From Lachnospiraceae bacterium (lineage in GTDB: Bacteria > Bacillota > Clostridia > Lachnospirales > Lachnospiraceae), in the NCBI GenBank assembly GCA_003862155.1, contig QOUV01000003.1:62001-126000 (forward strand): DNA of 64,000 nucleotides, in the 5' to 3' direction. A model generated the notes under the pieces. It was given only the letters and a program-made list of their open reading frames with translations. It ran no database searches and was not told the DNA's origin. The position numbers and the translations under genes are program-made. Within the stretch, counting starts at the first letter, position 1. Each line of letters begins with the position of its first letter. Of this stretch, positions 8,557 through 17,180 are shown piece after piece.

Positions 8557-9822
8557 TCATTTTATAAATTTGGCCAGGGCGTAATTTGATATATCAAGTC
8601 CCGTATCGGTAAGAGCGACTGTATCTCCCTTTTCAGTCAGAAGCCCCTCTCTCTCAAGTTCTGTCATCTCGTGCCCGTAGATCTTCTCTATAGCAACGCC
8701 GAATGACTTTTTAAAATATGACTTCTTTATGCCTGCGATCTGCCTCATCCCGAGGAACATAAACTCTTCCATCGCGGCTTTCCTCGTGATCTGCTTAATA
8801 GATCCTATCGTTGCCATATCCTCGTAGCCGACCCGTTCGGGAACTATCGGGAGGTGGCTGCACTCTTCGATATATGTGTAAATATCCCTGATATTCGTAG
8901 TACGCCATTCGAGGCCCATTCCACCGGTCTCTTCCGGATCCTCCGGCTCCCTGACCAGATATCCCGGAGGGATGAGGGACGCGGCGCCAATGCCCACGCC
9001 AAGGTATGGAACCCTGTTCCAGTAACCCAGATTGTGGACACACTCCTTTCCCTCTCTGGCGTAATTTGAGATCTCGTATCTGTGATATCCTTTCTTCTCA
9101 AGGTACATCTGTGATCTCTTCATCAGCTCATAGGCCTGGTCTTCATTCGGGAGAAACTTTGTCTCCTCGCCCCTCTCCTGCCTTACGGCATCCTCGTGGT
9201 ATTTTTCGTAGAAAGGGGTGCCCGGCTCAATGATAAGTGAGTAACATGAAATATGCTCAGGCCGAAACGATGTGACTTTATTTAAGGTGTAGAGAAGCTT
9301 CTCCGGAGTCTGTCCCGGAAGGGCACTCATCAAGTCTACATTTATATTTTTAAAGCCGGCTTTTCTAAGGATTTCATAGGTCGACAGGAATCTCTTAAAA
9401 GTGTGAATCCTTCCAAGCTCTTCAAGCTCGTCGTCATTTGCCGACTGAAGGCCTAAGGATATCCTGTTAATTCCGACTGAGAGATAGGTGTTTGCGGCCT
9501 CTGCTACAACTGTTCCGGGATTTGCCTCGATAGAAATCTCGGCGAGCGGGTCTACCTTGAAATTTTCCTTTACTGTCTGCATGATCAAAACAATGAGATC
9601 AGGGTTTATCCAGGATGGCGTCCCCCCTCCTATATAAATAGAGGAGACCGTGCCAAAAACCTTCTCGGAATAAAATTTCAGTTCATTGCAGAGTGCATTT
9701 ACATAATCTCTCTGAGTGTCTGTGTCAAAAACTCCGGACAGGAAGTCGCAGTAGAGGCATTTTTTTGCGCAAAAAGGTATATGAATATAAAGTTCAAATC
9801 TCCTGTAATCTTCCATCGTCAC
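8557..9822 (-). CDS. hemW: Radical SAM protein HemW (coproporphyrinogen-III-oxidase-like)
   Basis: A 421-residue radical SAM protein. The cluster motif [10 protein letters not shown] (CxxxCxxC) is near residue 18 in [16 protein letters not shown], followed by the glycine-rich [10 protein letters not shown] and the HemN-type C-terminal region. HemW proteins are haem chaperones rather than true oxidases in the studied cases. The GTG start overlaps the lepA stop (GTGA), which suggests coupled translation; an ATG two codons later is an alternative. The lepA-hemW-hrcA order is the same as in Bacillus subtilis. Confidence 0.93.
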   Translation of the reverse strand: MTMEDYRRFELYIHIPFCAKKCLYCDFLSGVFDTDTQRDYVNALCNELKFYSEKVFGTVSSIYIGGGTPSWINPDLIVLIMQTVKENFKVDPLAEISIEANPGTVVAEAANTYLSVGINRISLGLQSANDDELEELGRIHTFKRFLSTYEILRKAGFKNINVDLMSALPGQTPEKLLYTLNKVTSFRPEHISCYSLIIEPGTPFYEKYHEDAVRQERGEETKFLPNEDQAYELMKRSQMYLEKKGYHRYEISNYAREGKECVHNLGYWNRVPYLGVGIGAASLIPPGYLVREPEDPEETGGMGLEWRTTNIRDIYTYIEECSHLPIVPERVGYEDMATIGSIKQITRKAAMEEFMFLGMRQIAGIKKSYFKKSFGVAIEKIYGHEMTELEREGLLTEKGDTVALTDTGLDISNYALAKFIK

Positions 9823-11627
9823 TGATCATCGTCGAGTTTCAGAACACTCATAAATGCTTCCTGAGGTATCTCGACATTGCCGATCTGCCTCATCTTCTTC
9901 TTGCCTTCCTTCTGCTTCTCGAGAAGCTTTCTCTTTCTTGAAATATCGCCGCCATAGCACTTTGCCAGGACATCCTTTCTCATGGCCTTTACTGTCTCTC
10001 TGGCTATAATCTTGCCGCCGACAGCCGCCTGGATAGGTATCTCGAACAGATGCCTCGGGATATTTTCCTTCAGCTTTTCACACATCTTCTTAGCTCTGTC
10101 ATAGGCAGTATCCTTAAATACGATAAATGACAGCGCATCCACTTTCTCTTTATTTACAAGGATATCGAGCTTTACGAGCTCCGATCTCTGGTAGCCTTTC
10201 AGCTCATAGTCAAATGAGGCGTAGCCTCTGGATCTCGATTTCAGGACATCGAAGAAATCATAGATAATCTCGTTAAGAGGCAGCACGTATTTAAGCACCG
10301 CACGGGTCTTCTCGATATACTCAAGAGAAATATACTCTCCACGCCTCTCCTGGCAGAGATCCATGATAGGCCCTATAAAGTCGCTTGTCACCATGATCTC
10401 GGCATCGACTACAGGCTCTTCCATATATTCTATCTCCGAAGGGTCCGGAAGGTTCGACGGATTTGTAAGATCTATAACTGTACCGTCAGTCTTATGCACC
10501 TTGTAGACAACGCCCGGAGCCGTAGTCACGAGGTCAAGGTCGTATTCTCTCTCGAGCCTCTCCTGAATGACATCAAGGTGCAGAAGTCCAAGGAATCCGC
10601 ACCTGAAGCCGAATCCCAGCGCCTGTGATGTCTCCGGTTCAAATGTAAGGGAAGCGTCGTTTAACTGAAGCTTCTCAAGCGCGTCCTTAAGTTCCGGGTA
10701 TTTAGCGGAATCAGCCGGATAGATGCCGCAGAAGACCATAGGCTTGACAGGGCGGTATCCCGGGAGCTCTTCCTCCGCAGGTCTGTCTGCTAGAGTCACA
10801 GTGTCTCCTACTCTTGTCTCTCTTACATCCTTAATAGATGCTGTGATATATCCGACCATACCGGCGGAAAGCTCATCACAAGGAATAAACTGTCCCGCTC
10901 CAAAGTATCCGACCTCTACGCAGTCGAATTCTGCGCCTGTCGCCATCATTTTTATCCTGTCCTTGGGACGGACTGTGCCATTTTTGATACGGACAAAGAC
11001 TATGACACCTCTGTAGGAATCATAGAGTGAGTCAAAGATCAAGGCCTGAAGCGGAGCCTTCGCATCGCCTTCTGGCGCCGGAAGCTTCGTAATGACCTGC
11101 TCTAAGACCTCTCCTACGTTTTCTCCTGTCTTTGCAGAAATACGCGGCGCGTCCTCGCAGTCCAAGCCTATGACATCCTCAATCTCCTTCGCGACCTCGT
11201 CTGGCTGGGCCGAAGGCAGGTCTATCTTATTGATGACCGGGAGCACCTCGAGATCGTGGTCTATGGCCAGATAGCAATTCGCGAGAGTCTGCGCCTCTAT
11301 GCCCTGGGTCGCGTCCACTACGAGAATGGCTCCGTCGCAGGCAGCGAGTGATCTCGACACCTCGTAGTTAAAATCCACGTGTCCCGGAGTATCGATAAGA
11401 TTTAAAATATACTCCCCGCCATCCTTCGCATGGTAGATAAGCCTTACAGCCTGGGACTTTATCGTGATGCCCCTCTCCCTCTCGAGGTCCATATTGTCGA
11501 GGACCTGATCCTGCATCTCACGCTTGGTGAGGGTGTGAGTCATCTCGATCATCCTGTCCGCAAGAGTCGATTTGCCGTGGTCTATATGTGCAATAATACA
11601 GAAATTTCTGATATGTGACTGATCCAT
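9819..11627 (-). CDS. lepA: Elongation factor 4 (LepA), ribosome-associated GTPase
   Basis: A 602-residue translational GTPase. G1 is [13 protein letters not shown] near residue 15, with DTPGHVDF (G3) and NKIDLP (G4). Domains II, III and V follow, then the LepA-specific C-terminal domain with [23 protein letters not shown] at 11627 is chosen because GGAG lies at the right distance upstream (GGAGAAAATATGG). A further ATG at 11642 would add five residues and would destroy that spacing. The gene is transcribed divergently from rpsT and is followed by hemW with a four-base overlap. Confidence 0.98.
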   Translation of the reverse strand: MDQSHIRNFCIIAHIDHGKSTLADRMIEMTHTLTKREMQDQVLDNMDLERERGITIKSQAVRLIYHAKDGGEYILNLIDTPGHVDFNYEVSRSLAACDGAILVVDATQGIEAQTLANCYLAIDHDLEVLPVINKIDLPSAQPDEVAKEIEDVIGLDCEDAPRISAKTGENVGEVLEQVITKLPAPEGDAKAPLQALIFDSLYDSYRGVIVFVRIKNGTVRPKDRIKMMATGAEFDCVEVGYFGAGQFIPCDELSAGMVGYITASIKDVRETRVGDTVTLADRPAEEELPGYRPVKPMVFCGIYPADSAKYPELKDALEKLQLNDASLTFEPETSQALGFGFRCGFLGLLHLDVIQERLEREYDLDLVTTAPGVVYKVHKTDGTVIDLTNPSNLPDPSEIEYMEEPVVDAEIMVTSDFIGPIMDLCQERRGEYISLEYIEKTRAVLKYVLPLNEIIYDFFDVLKSRSRGYASFDYELKGYQRSELVKLDILVNKEKVDALSFIVFKDTAYDRAKKMCEKLKENIPRHLFEIPIQAAVGGKIIARETVKAMRKDVLAKCYGGDISRKRKLLEKQKEGKKKMRQIGNVEIPQEAFMSVLKLDDDQ

Positions 11628-11651
11628 ATTTTCTCCTAACATTTACGAACT

Positions 11652-11680
11652 ATTATACCAGAGAATATTTTACTTGACAA
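11652..11680 (-). promoter_or_regulatory. lepA promoter sharing its -35 box with rpsT
   Basis: Minus strand TTGTCA (11680-11675), a 17-bp spacer and TATAAT (11657-11652). The -35 hexamer is the complement of the rpsT -35 shifted by one base, so the two promoters overlap back to back. Confidence 0.8.
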
Positions 11681-11702
11681 ATACTTATTCAAACTGTATG
11701 AT
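11674..11702 (+). promoter_or_regulatory. rpsT promoter
   Basis: TTGACA (11674-11679), a 17-bp spacer and TATGAT (11697-11702). A leader of roughly 80 bases would follow before the rpsT start codon. Confidence 0.85.
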
Positions 11703-11747
11703 AGAAAAGTATGATTGCTTGGGAGAACCGTGTCAATCCTCAGCATC

Positions 11748-11763
11748 ATATTCACGTGAATAT
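11748..11763 (+). promoter_or_regulatory. 16-bp perfect palindrome in the rpsT leader
   Basis: ATATTCACGTGAATAT lies in the untranslated leader, about 23 bases before the TTG start. In RNA it could form a short hairpin with almost no loop; as DNA it could bind a dimeric protein. Autoregulation by S20 is known in Escherichia coli, but I cannot tie this site to it. Confidence 0.4.
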
Positions 11764-11786
11764 CAATGCAACGGAGGTGAACAGAA

Positions 11787-12050
11787 TTGGCAAACATCAA
11801 GTCAGCTAAGAAGAGAGTTTTAGTAAGCGCTAAGAAGGCAGCCAGAAACAAGGCTATCAAGAGTAACGTCAAGACAGTAGTTACTAACGTCGAGAAGGCA
11901 GTAGCCAGCGGAGACAAGGCAGCAGCTGAGGCAGCACTCAAGACTGCACAGTCAGCACTCCCGAAGGCAGAGTCTAAGGGCATCCTTCACAAGAACAATG
12001 CAGCCAGAAAGGTTTCACGCCTTACAAAAGCTGTTAACGCTATGAACTAA
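11787..12050 (+). CDS. rpsT: 30S ribosomal protein S20
   Basis: An 87-residue, Lys/Ala-rich helical protein that binds 16S rRNA. It begins MANIKSAKKRVLVSAKKAARNK and ends with the conserved HKNNAARKVSRL segment. Translation starts at TTG, nine bases after GGAGG; a non-AUG start is also known for rpsT in other bacteria. The gene has its own promoter and terminator and stands between lepA (divergent) and holA (convergent). Confidence 0.97.
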   Translation: MANIKSAKKRVLVSAKKAARNKAIKSNVKTVVTNVEKAVASGDKAAAEAALKTAQSALPKAESKGILHKNNAARKVSRLTKAVNAMN

Positions 12051-12062
12051 TTATTATAAAAG

Positions 12063-12101
12063 CCTGTCCGGTACCGTCAGCCGGACAGGTTTTATTTTTT
12101 T
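12063..12101 (+). terminator. rpsT terminator, probably bidirectional with holA
   Basis: A nine-bp perfect stem CCTGTCCGG/CCGGACAGG, a nine-base loop and then TTTTATTTTTTT. The T run overlaps the holA stop codon. On the minus strand the tail is CTTTTATAAT, so it may also end the holA transcript. Confidence 0.9.
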
Positions 12102-13092
12102 ACTGTAATGTCTGATTTAAAAGCAGCTCCACGGCAATACTGTCGTCGATCCTGCCGCTCTTAAATGCCTCTTCGTAGTCGGCCGCGGATCTTAAAAGTT
12201 CCCGCAGCTCACTCTCTTTGAATCTCCTGCTGTAAGTCTCAAGCTTTCTTATTATAAAATCGTACGAGATCCCGAGTTTTTTCTTCTTGTCATTAAAGGA
12301 CACGCCGTCCCTGTCCATAACTTTAAGCTGATAGAGCTGCTTAAGCTGTCTCTCAATAAGAGCGAGGATTCCCGGAGCCTTCTCATTCTGCCTTAGCATG
12401 TCCTGATATACCGCAAAGACCTTTGCCGCGTTCCGTTCTGAAAGCGCATCGCTCAGTACAAAAATCTTCGTCTCGGAAGCATTCGCACAGACCGCCTCGA
12501 CATCGGCCTTCTCGATCTGCTTCTTATCCCAGCAGTAAGCCGAGAGCTTCTGGTACTCAGCGTCCATCAGATCCATCGACGAGCCGCAACGGATGTAGAA
12601 TTCATTCCAGGCATCACGTCTCATCTGGAGGCCGTCTGCCTTAAGCCGCCCACCGATCCATGCCGAAAGCTCGTTCTGATCTCCGATAAGAAACTCCTCG
12701 GCAGTCCCGTTCTTAGATACTGCCTTGTAGAGCTTATCCCGCTTGTCAACATCGCTTTCGACAAAGATAATTACCGTCGTATCCGGAATATCCGGAATAT
12801 ATGACACGAGCTTTTCTTTCTCGCTCTTCTTTCCTTTGAAGTAGCCGCTCTCCTCAACGAGGATCACCCTTCGGTCCGCAAAAAACGGCAGTGTATCACT
12901 ATCCGAAATAAGGGCCGGAACTGAAAAATCCTTCTCGGTAAGCAGAGTGAAATTCATATCCTTCCTGTCAGTAACGCCTAAAGCCGCAAGCAGCTTCTCC
13001 CTGTTCTCCTTTAAAAGGTAGTGTTCCTTTCCAAAGAGAAGGTAGACTCTCTTGAAATTTCCCTGCGAGATCTCGCTGTCAATCGAGCGCAT
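12100..13092 (-). CDS. holA: DNA polymerase III delta subunit
   Basis: A 330-residue clamp-loader subunit. It has the HolA pattern VYLLFGKEHYLLKENREKL at the N-terminus, a helical domain with VVIFVESDVDKRDKLYKAV near the middle, and a C-terminal collar region. ATG at 13092 has GGAG six bases upstream and overlaps the HD-domain gene by 14 bases. A GTG five codons earlier is less likely. It lies next to rpsT and comEC, as in Bacillus subtilis. Confidence 0.92.
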   Translation of the reverse strand: MRSIDSEISQGNFKRVYLLFGKEHYLLKENREKLLAALGVTDRKDMNFTLLTEKDFSVPALISDSDTLPFFADRRVILVEESGYFKGKKSEKEKLVSYIPDIPDTTVIIFVESDVDKRDKLYKAVSKNGTAEEFLIGDQNELSAWIGGRLKADGLQMRRDAWNEFYIRCGSSMDLMDAEYQKLSAYCWDKKQIEKADVEAVCANASETKIFVLSDALSERNAAKVFAVYQDMLRQNEKAPGILALIERQLKQLYQLKVMDRDGVSFNDKKKKLGISYDFIIRKLETYSRRFKESELRELLRSAADYEEAFKSGRIDDSIAVELLLNQTLQ

Positions 13093-13627
13093 TTTCTTCT
13101 CCGGCACCGCTGTCTAAAACGGCATCTATCCTGTCGTCATGGAACTTCAAAAATTCTGTGACTGCGGCAACTTTGTCTGCGATCGTGATAAAGAAGCCCT
13201 CCTTTGTAACAGGCCTCTCGTGAGTTACCGGCCACATGTGGTGCTCAATCATATCCGACTGAGTGTCATCGAGAGTTCCGGTCTCAAAAGCCGCCTCAAG
13301 CGAACGCTTCGGATGCTCGATAGCCGTATCCATACTGTCAACAAACGAATCCCTGTCATAGATGCCGACATCGTGCCAGAGACTTCCTCTTACAATATCC
13401 TTCTCGTCCATATCAAAAAAGCGCGACATAAGGAGCATGATCTGTGCCACATGCACGCTGTGATATCCGACTGTAGAAAAAATATGATGCTTCTGTCCAA
13501 CTATCTTTCGAAAGTCCTTAGATCCCAGGATATCCTTTCCATACTCTTCTATGGTCTTGTAATCCCTGTCTTTCTCTCCCAAAGCTTTAAACAACCTGAC
13601 CAGCCTGAAATCTACCGAATAATCCAT
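13079..13627 (-). CDS. HD-domain metal-dependent phosphohydrolase
   Basis: A 182-residue single HD domain. Candidate metal ligands are His in YHSVHVAQ, the His-Asp pair in SLWHDVG, His-His in IEHHMWP, and Asp in IADKVAA. Proteins of this size and type hydrolyse phosphoesters of nucleotides or related small molecules, but the substrate cannot be read from the sequence. It is followed by holA with an overlap. The start has GGGAGGA at good spacing. Confidence 0.82.
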   Translation of the reverse strand: MDYSVDFRLVRLFKALGEKDRDYKTIEEYGKDILGSKDFRKIVGQKHHIFSTVGYHSVHVAQIMLLMSRFFDMDEKDIVRGSLWHDVGIYDRDSFVDSMDTAIEHPKRSLEAAFETGTLDDTQSDMIEHHMWPVTHERPVTKEGFFITIADKVAAVTEFLKFHDDRIDAVLDSGAGEENALD

Positions 13628-13655
13628 TGATAAAATTCCTCCCGTTCAGTGAAAT

Positions 13656-13664
13656 ATTATATCA
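13656..13664 (-). promoter_or_regulatory. Extended -10 promoter of the HD-domain gene and holA
   Basis: The minus strand shows TGATATAAT, an extended -10 element, 28 bp before the start codon. No good -35 hexamer is visible. Confidence 0.55.
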
Positions 13665-13693
13665 CGCAATTTTCTGATACGCCATATGTTCTA

Positions 13694-13722
13694 TTGCATT
13701 TTCTAAAAAAAGAGTGCATAAT
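13694..13722 (+). promoter_or_regulatory. Probable comEC promoter
   Basis: TTGCAT, a 17-bp spacer and CATAAT. The match is moderate, but it is the only fitting pair before comEC. Confidence 0.45.
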
Positions 13723-13777
13723 AAACACAACATTTTTTCTGCGGTAAGGGGCCGCACCGATGAAGGGGGAGAGTCAT

Positions 13778-16222
13778 ATGTACAAACGTCCTGTGCTCAT
13801 CACAGCCGTATCGATGCTTTCAGCAGTCTGTATCGTTCTCATCAGAAAGCCGATTCTTTTTGCAGTTCCGTTCTGCCTGCTGCCATTTATTTTTTACAGA
13901 AGAAAGACCAGGAGCGCCATAGCCCTCTGCGCCGTTGTGGCAGCGTCGTTTGCGGCAGGACTCTTATCCGCCCATATCCGTCTGTCTTCCTATGAAAAAA
14001 TCGAGAAAGAACTCACCAGTACAACATCGTCCGCCTTATACGGACAGATCACCGGAAAAGAGATCACAGATTACGGGACAAAGATGACGATAACCCTCAG
14101 ATCCCAGCAGACAAAGGTCATGGCAATCCAGGACACCTCCCTTCCCTTAGGAACTAAAGTCCGCGTCACAGGTACACCAGAGTCTTTTTCCCCTGTAAGG
14201 AACCCAGGCTGCTTCGATCAGGCCTCGTACTACAAGGGACTGTCCGTCGCCTGCCAGATAAGGGACGCGGATATTACTCCGTCAGGCGGGACAAATTTTC
14301 CGATAGTACAGCTCTATTTCATGATAATGGAAGCTCTCTGGCAGCTTAAGTACATGATATACTCTGTCTTTACTGCAGCGCTTCCGAACGAAGAGGGTCC
14401 ACTTCTGGCCTCCCTTACGATCGGCACAAAGAGCCTTCTTGACTCTTATGTAAAAGAGATGTTTCAGAGCGCAGGGTTAAGCCATATCCTGGCGATCTCA
14501 GGCCTTCACATCTCTATAACAGGCTCCTTAATTTTTAAACTCTTAAAACGCCTCGGTATCAGGACAAAAATCTCCGCCATAATATCCTCGGTATTTGTAT
14601 TTTTCTTTGCAGCGTCCATCTCAGGTTCTGTCTCGTGCAGAAGAGCCCTTGTGATGTATCTTTTAATGATGCTTTCAAAAGTCATCGGAGACAAGATTGA
14701 TATTGTAAACTCACTTGCAGCCGTCTCGATATTAATATGCCTTACCGATCCTCTCGCCGTGACACAGACAGCCTTTTCGCTGTCCTTTGCGGCGGTCTTT
14801 CTGCTGGCGCAGACTTCGATTCCTGCCGCGGACTGCTACAGGGCTTTCTGCATTCTGCGCTGGGAAAACACTCACAAGGAGATCAAGGGAAACCGCTACA
14901 AGCCGACCGCCCTGGACGGCCTTACTTCGTCTCTTATCTTCTCATTTTTTATCCAGCTTTCAATGGCGGCGGTAAACGCGAAATTTTTCTACAGCTTCCC
15001 GCTGCTCTCTTTTATTTTAAATATAGTGATCCTTCCGCTTCTGCCGTGCGTGCTTGTCCTCGGCCTGCTCGGAGGAGTTTTAGGACTTTTTTCCCTTCCG
15101 CTCGCCAAAATACTTCTGTTCCCCTGCCATCTGATAATGTACTGGTACGAAATGGCGTCTGATCTGTTCAATAAACTGCCGTTTACAAATATAGTCACAG
15201 GAGACATCTCTGTCTTAAAGACCGTAATCTGCCTCGCCGTTGTGCTGATGCTCTCTTACATTTTTAAAAATATGACATTTAAGATGTTCAAGAGGCGTTT
15301 TACGAGAATCCACTGGCAGAAAACTCCCGTCTTTCCTCTGTTCGGAGATAAAGCGACAGCTCTTAAAGTTACGCTGCTGTCGTTTACTGTAATAATAATA
15401 CTGTCATTTCCGAATCATAGAGACGAATTTGCGTTCTTAGACGTCGGACAAGGTGACGGGCTTATGATCACGACCGCAGACGGGAAGGCCTTTATGATCG
15501 ACGGAGGAAGCACCACCGAGAAAGAGATTGGAAAAAATGTGATCCTACCCTCGCTTAAATACCGAGGTATCACAGGCGTCGAGGGATGGTTCGTAACGCA
15601 TATGGACGAGGACCATGTGAACGGCCTGACTGAGCTTATAAATAAAAATTACCCGGTCAATACAGTCTTTATCTCAGAACATATTGAAGAGGACGAGCGG
15701 CTTAGTAAGCTTATAAGCCTCTGCGCTTCCCACGGGATAAAGATCTCGGGTCTTGAAGGGGGCGACTCACTTGGCTGCAGATATTTTAAAGCCGAGACTA
15801 TCTACCCCGACAGAGAGTCTGAGTTCGAAGGAGCCAACGAGAACAGCCTTGTAAACCTTTTCACGCTCTCGCCCGGCTCTGATCAGAGCATAAAGATAAT
15901 AGAGACCGGTGACATCGGCGGGGAGCAGGAACTTTACATACTAGAGCATGCGAAAGACAAATTAAAAAAGAGCTCCGCAGAGGAAACTCTTATTTTAAAA
16001 TCCGCACACCACGGAAGTAACTATTCAAACTGTCAAAGGTGGCTTTCTGAGATAAATCCTGACCTTATCGTGATCTCAGCCGGAAAGGGCAACCGCTACG
16101 GTCACCCGGGAAAGCAGACGATGGAGAGGATAAATACACTGGGTCTTAAGTCATTTTGCACGATAGACACAGGACAGGTTCGGATACAAAACGGCCGCAT
16201 CAAAAAGACTATAGCGAATTGA
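13778..16222 (+). CDS. comEC: ComEC/Rec2 DNA-uptake channel with metallo-beta-lactamase domain
   Basis: An 814-residue polytopic membrane protein, the predicted channel for single-stranded DNA uptake. Two or three N-terminal membrane segments precede a DUF4131-like part. The competence domain follows, with AGLSHILAISGLHISITG and several further helices (about residues 190-520). A C-terminal metallo-beta-lactamase domain starts at FLDVGQGDGLMI, with the metal motif HMDEDH and a later SAHHGSNYS. ATG at 13778 follows GGGGGAG closely; an in-frame ATG at 13760 would add six residues. It is convergent with the comEA-kinase operon. Confidence 0.95.
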   Translation: MYKRPVLITAVSMLSAVCIVLIRKPILFAVPFCLLPFIFYRRKTRSAIALCAVVAASFAAGLLSAHIRLSSYEKIEKELTSTTSSALYGQITGKEITDYGTKMTITLRSQQTKVMAIQDTSLPLGTKVRVTGTPESFSPVRNPGCFDQASYYKGLSVACQIRDADITPSGGTNFPIVQLYFMIMEALWQLKYMIYSVFTAALPNEEGPLLASLTIGTKSLLDSYVKEMFQSAGLSHILAISGLHISITGSLIFKLLKRLGIRTKISAIISSVFVFFFAASISGSVSCRRALVMYLLMMLSKVIGDKIDIVNSLAAVSILICLTDPLAVTQTAFSLSFAAVFLLAQTSIPAADCYRAFCILRWENTHKEIKGNRYKPTALDGLTSSLIFSFFIQLSMAAVNAKFFYSFPLLSFILNIVILPLLPCVLVLGLLGGVLGLFSLPLAKILLFPCHLIMYWYEMASDLFNKLPFTNIVTGDISVLKTVICLAVVLMLSYIFKNMTFKMFKRRFTRIHWQKTPVFPLFGDKATALKVTLLSFTVIIILSFPNHRDEFAFLDVGQGDGLMITTADGKAFMIDGGSTTEKEIGKNVILPSLKYRGITGVEGWFVTHMDEDHVNGLTELINKNYPVNTVFISEHIEEDERLSKLISLCASHGIKISGLEGGDSLGCRYFKAETIYPDRESEFEGANENSLVNLFTLSPGSDQSIKIIETGDIGGEQELYILEHAKDKLKKSSAEETLILKSAHHGSNYSNCQRWLSEINPDLIVISAGKGNRYGHPGKQTMERINTLGLKSFCTIDTGQVRIQNGRIKKTIAN

Positions 16223-16244
16223 CCGGCTTTATGCGCTTGTGCTG

Positions 16245-17180
16245 CTATTTTGAAACTACAAGGTTATAGTTCGGGCTGTAGGTGCTGTTGTTTTTGCTGT
16301 CATTTACGACCTTAGCGTCGTCTCCGGAGCCTATTATGATCTGTACTCTGTTTATCTGATCGAGCTGGCAGAGTGAATCGACGATCGAATAAATCCTCAT
16401 ATTTTCAGGGACATTGCCGCCGGCATTCTCAAGTGAGGAATCGAGGTCGACATAGCAGATGCCGTCGTTTACATTTACGGAGAGCACCTTGACAGAGGCA
16501 GGCAGCGTCACATCGGCATTCTTCGAATCCGGTTTCTTGGAGAGCTGACTTAAAACCGCCTGTGCGATCGGCACATTTTCATTGATGTGCGCTTCTCTCG
16601 ACTCCTTGATCAGTCCGCTGCCATCGGATGCCGGACAGTAGAGAGTAAGTGTTACAGCCTTAGTGGCATCCTGTTCAAAGTCGAAGTCGTCTACAAATGA
16701 CTCGTCTGTCATTGCGCCGATAGCGTTTCCCGCGCTGTCGAGAAGTGACTCATCTACTATACGAAAAGTCACAGAGTCTACCTCCGGAAGCTGAACGAGT
16801 GTCTTTACGACTGATGCGCGGAGAAGCACCTCCTCTACTTTTGTAAGAGTCTCGTAGTCGTGTGAAAACGATATCACAAGCTGTTTTTTCTTCAAGGTGA
16901 AATTTCTGATGATAACCTGATCAGGGATAGAGTTCGTATAGTCTTTGTCAGACTTCGGCGAAGACAGCTCCTCAAGGAGATTGCTGATCCTCTTTCTGGC
17001 GCTGTTTCCCTTCGGTTTCTCAGTGACAGGATAGAGTGCGGTTTTCATCTGGTTCAGATAATATACCTTTATGAAGCCCTTATTCAGTTTTGTTTTATTT
17101 TTCTGTCCGCACGAAAAAAGAGACAGAGTGAGTGTCATGCAGAGCAGAATGTATGCTGATTTTTTTAAAAAATTCTTCAT
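16245..17180 (-). CDS. GerMN-domain lipoprotein
   Basis: A 311-residue secreted lipoprotein. A signal peptide ends in the lipobox LFSC at residues 21-24. Two GerMN-like repeats follow, each with the pattern of a Leu-rich segment followed by SVNVNDGICYVDLDSS (second copy near residues 235-250). GerMN domains are found in the germination protein GerM and in actinobacterial LpqB. The ATG overlaps the histidine kinase stop by four bases (ATGA), so the two are translationally coupled. It probably works outside the membrane with that kinase. Confidence 0.85.
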   Translation of the reverse strand: MKNFLKKSAYILLCMTLTLSLFSCGQKNKTKLNKGFIKVYYLNQMKTALYPVTEKPKGNSARKRISNLLEELSSPKSDKDYTNSIPDQVIIRNFTLKKKQLVISFSHDYETLTKVEEVLLRASVVKTLVQLPEVDSVTFRIVDESLLDSAGNAIGAMTDESFVDDFDFEQDATKAVTLTLYCPASDGSGLIKESREAHINENVPIAQAVLSQLSKKPDSKNADVTLPASVKVLSVNVNDGICYVDLDSSLENAGGNVPENMRIYSIVDSLCQLDQINRVQIIIGSGDDAKVVNDSKNNSTYSPNYNLVVSK

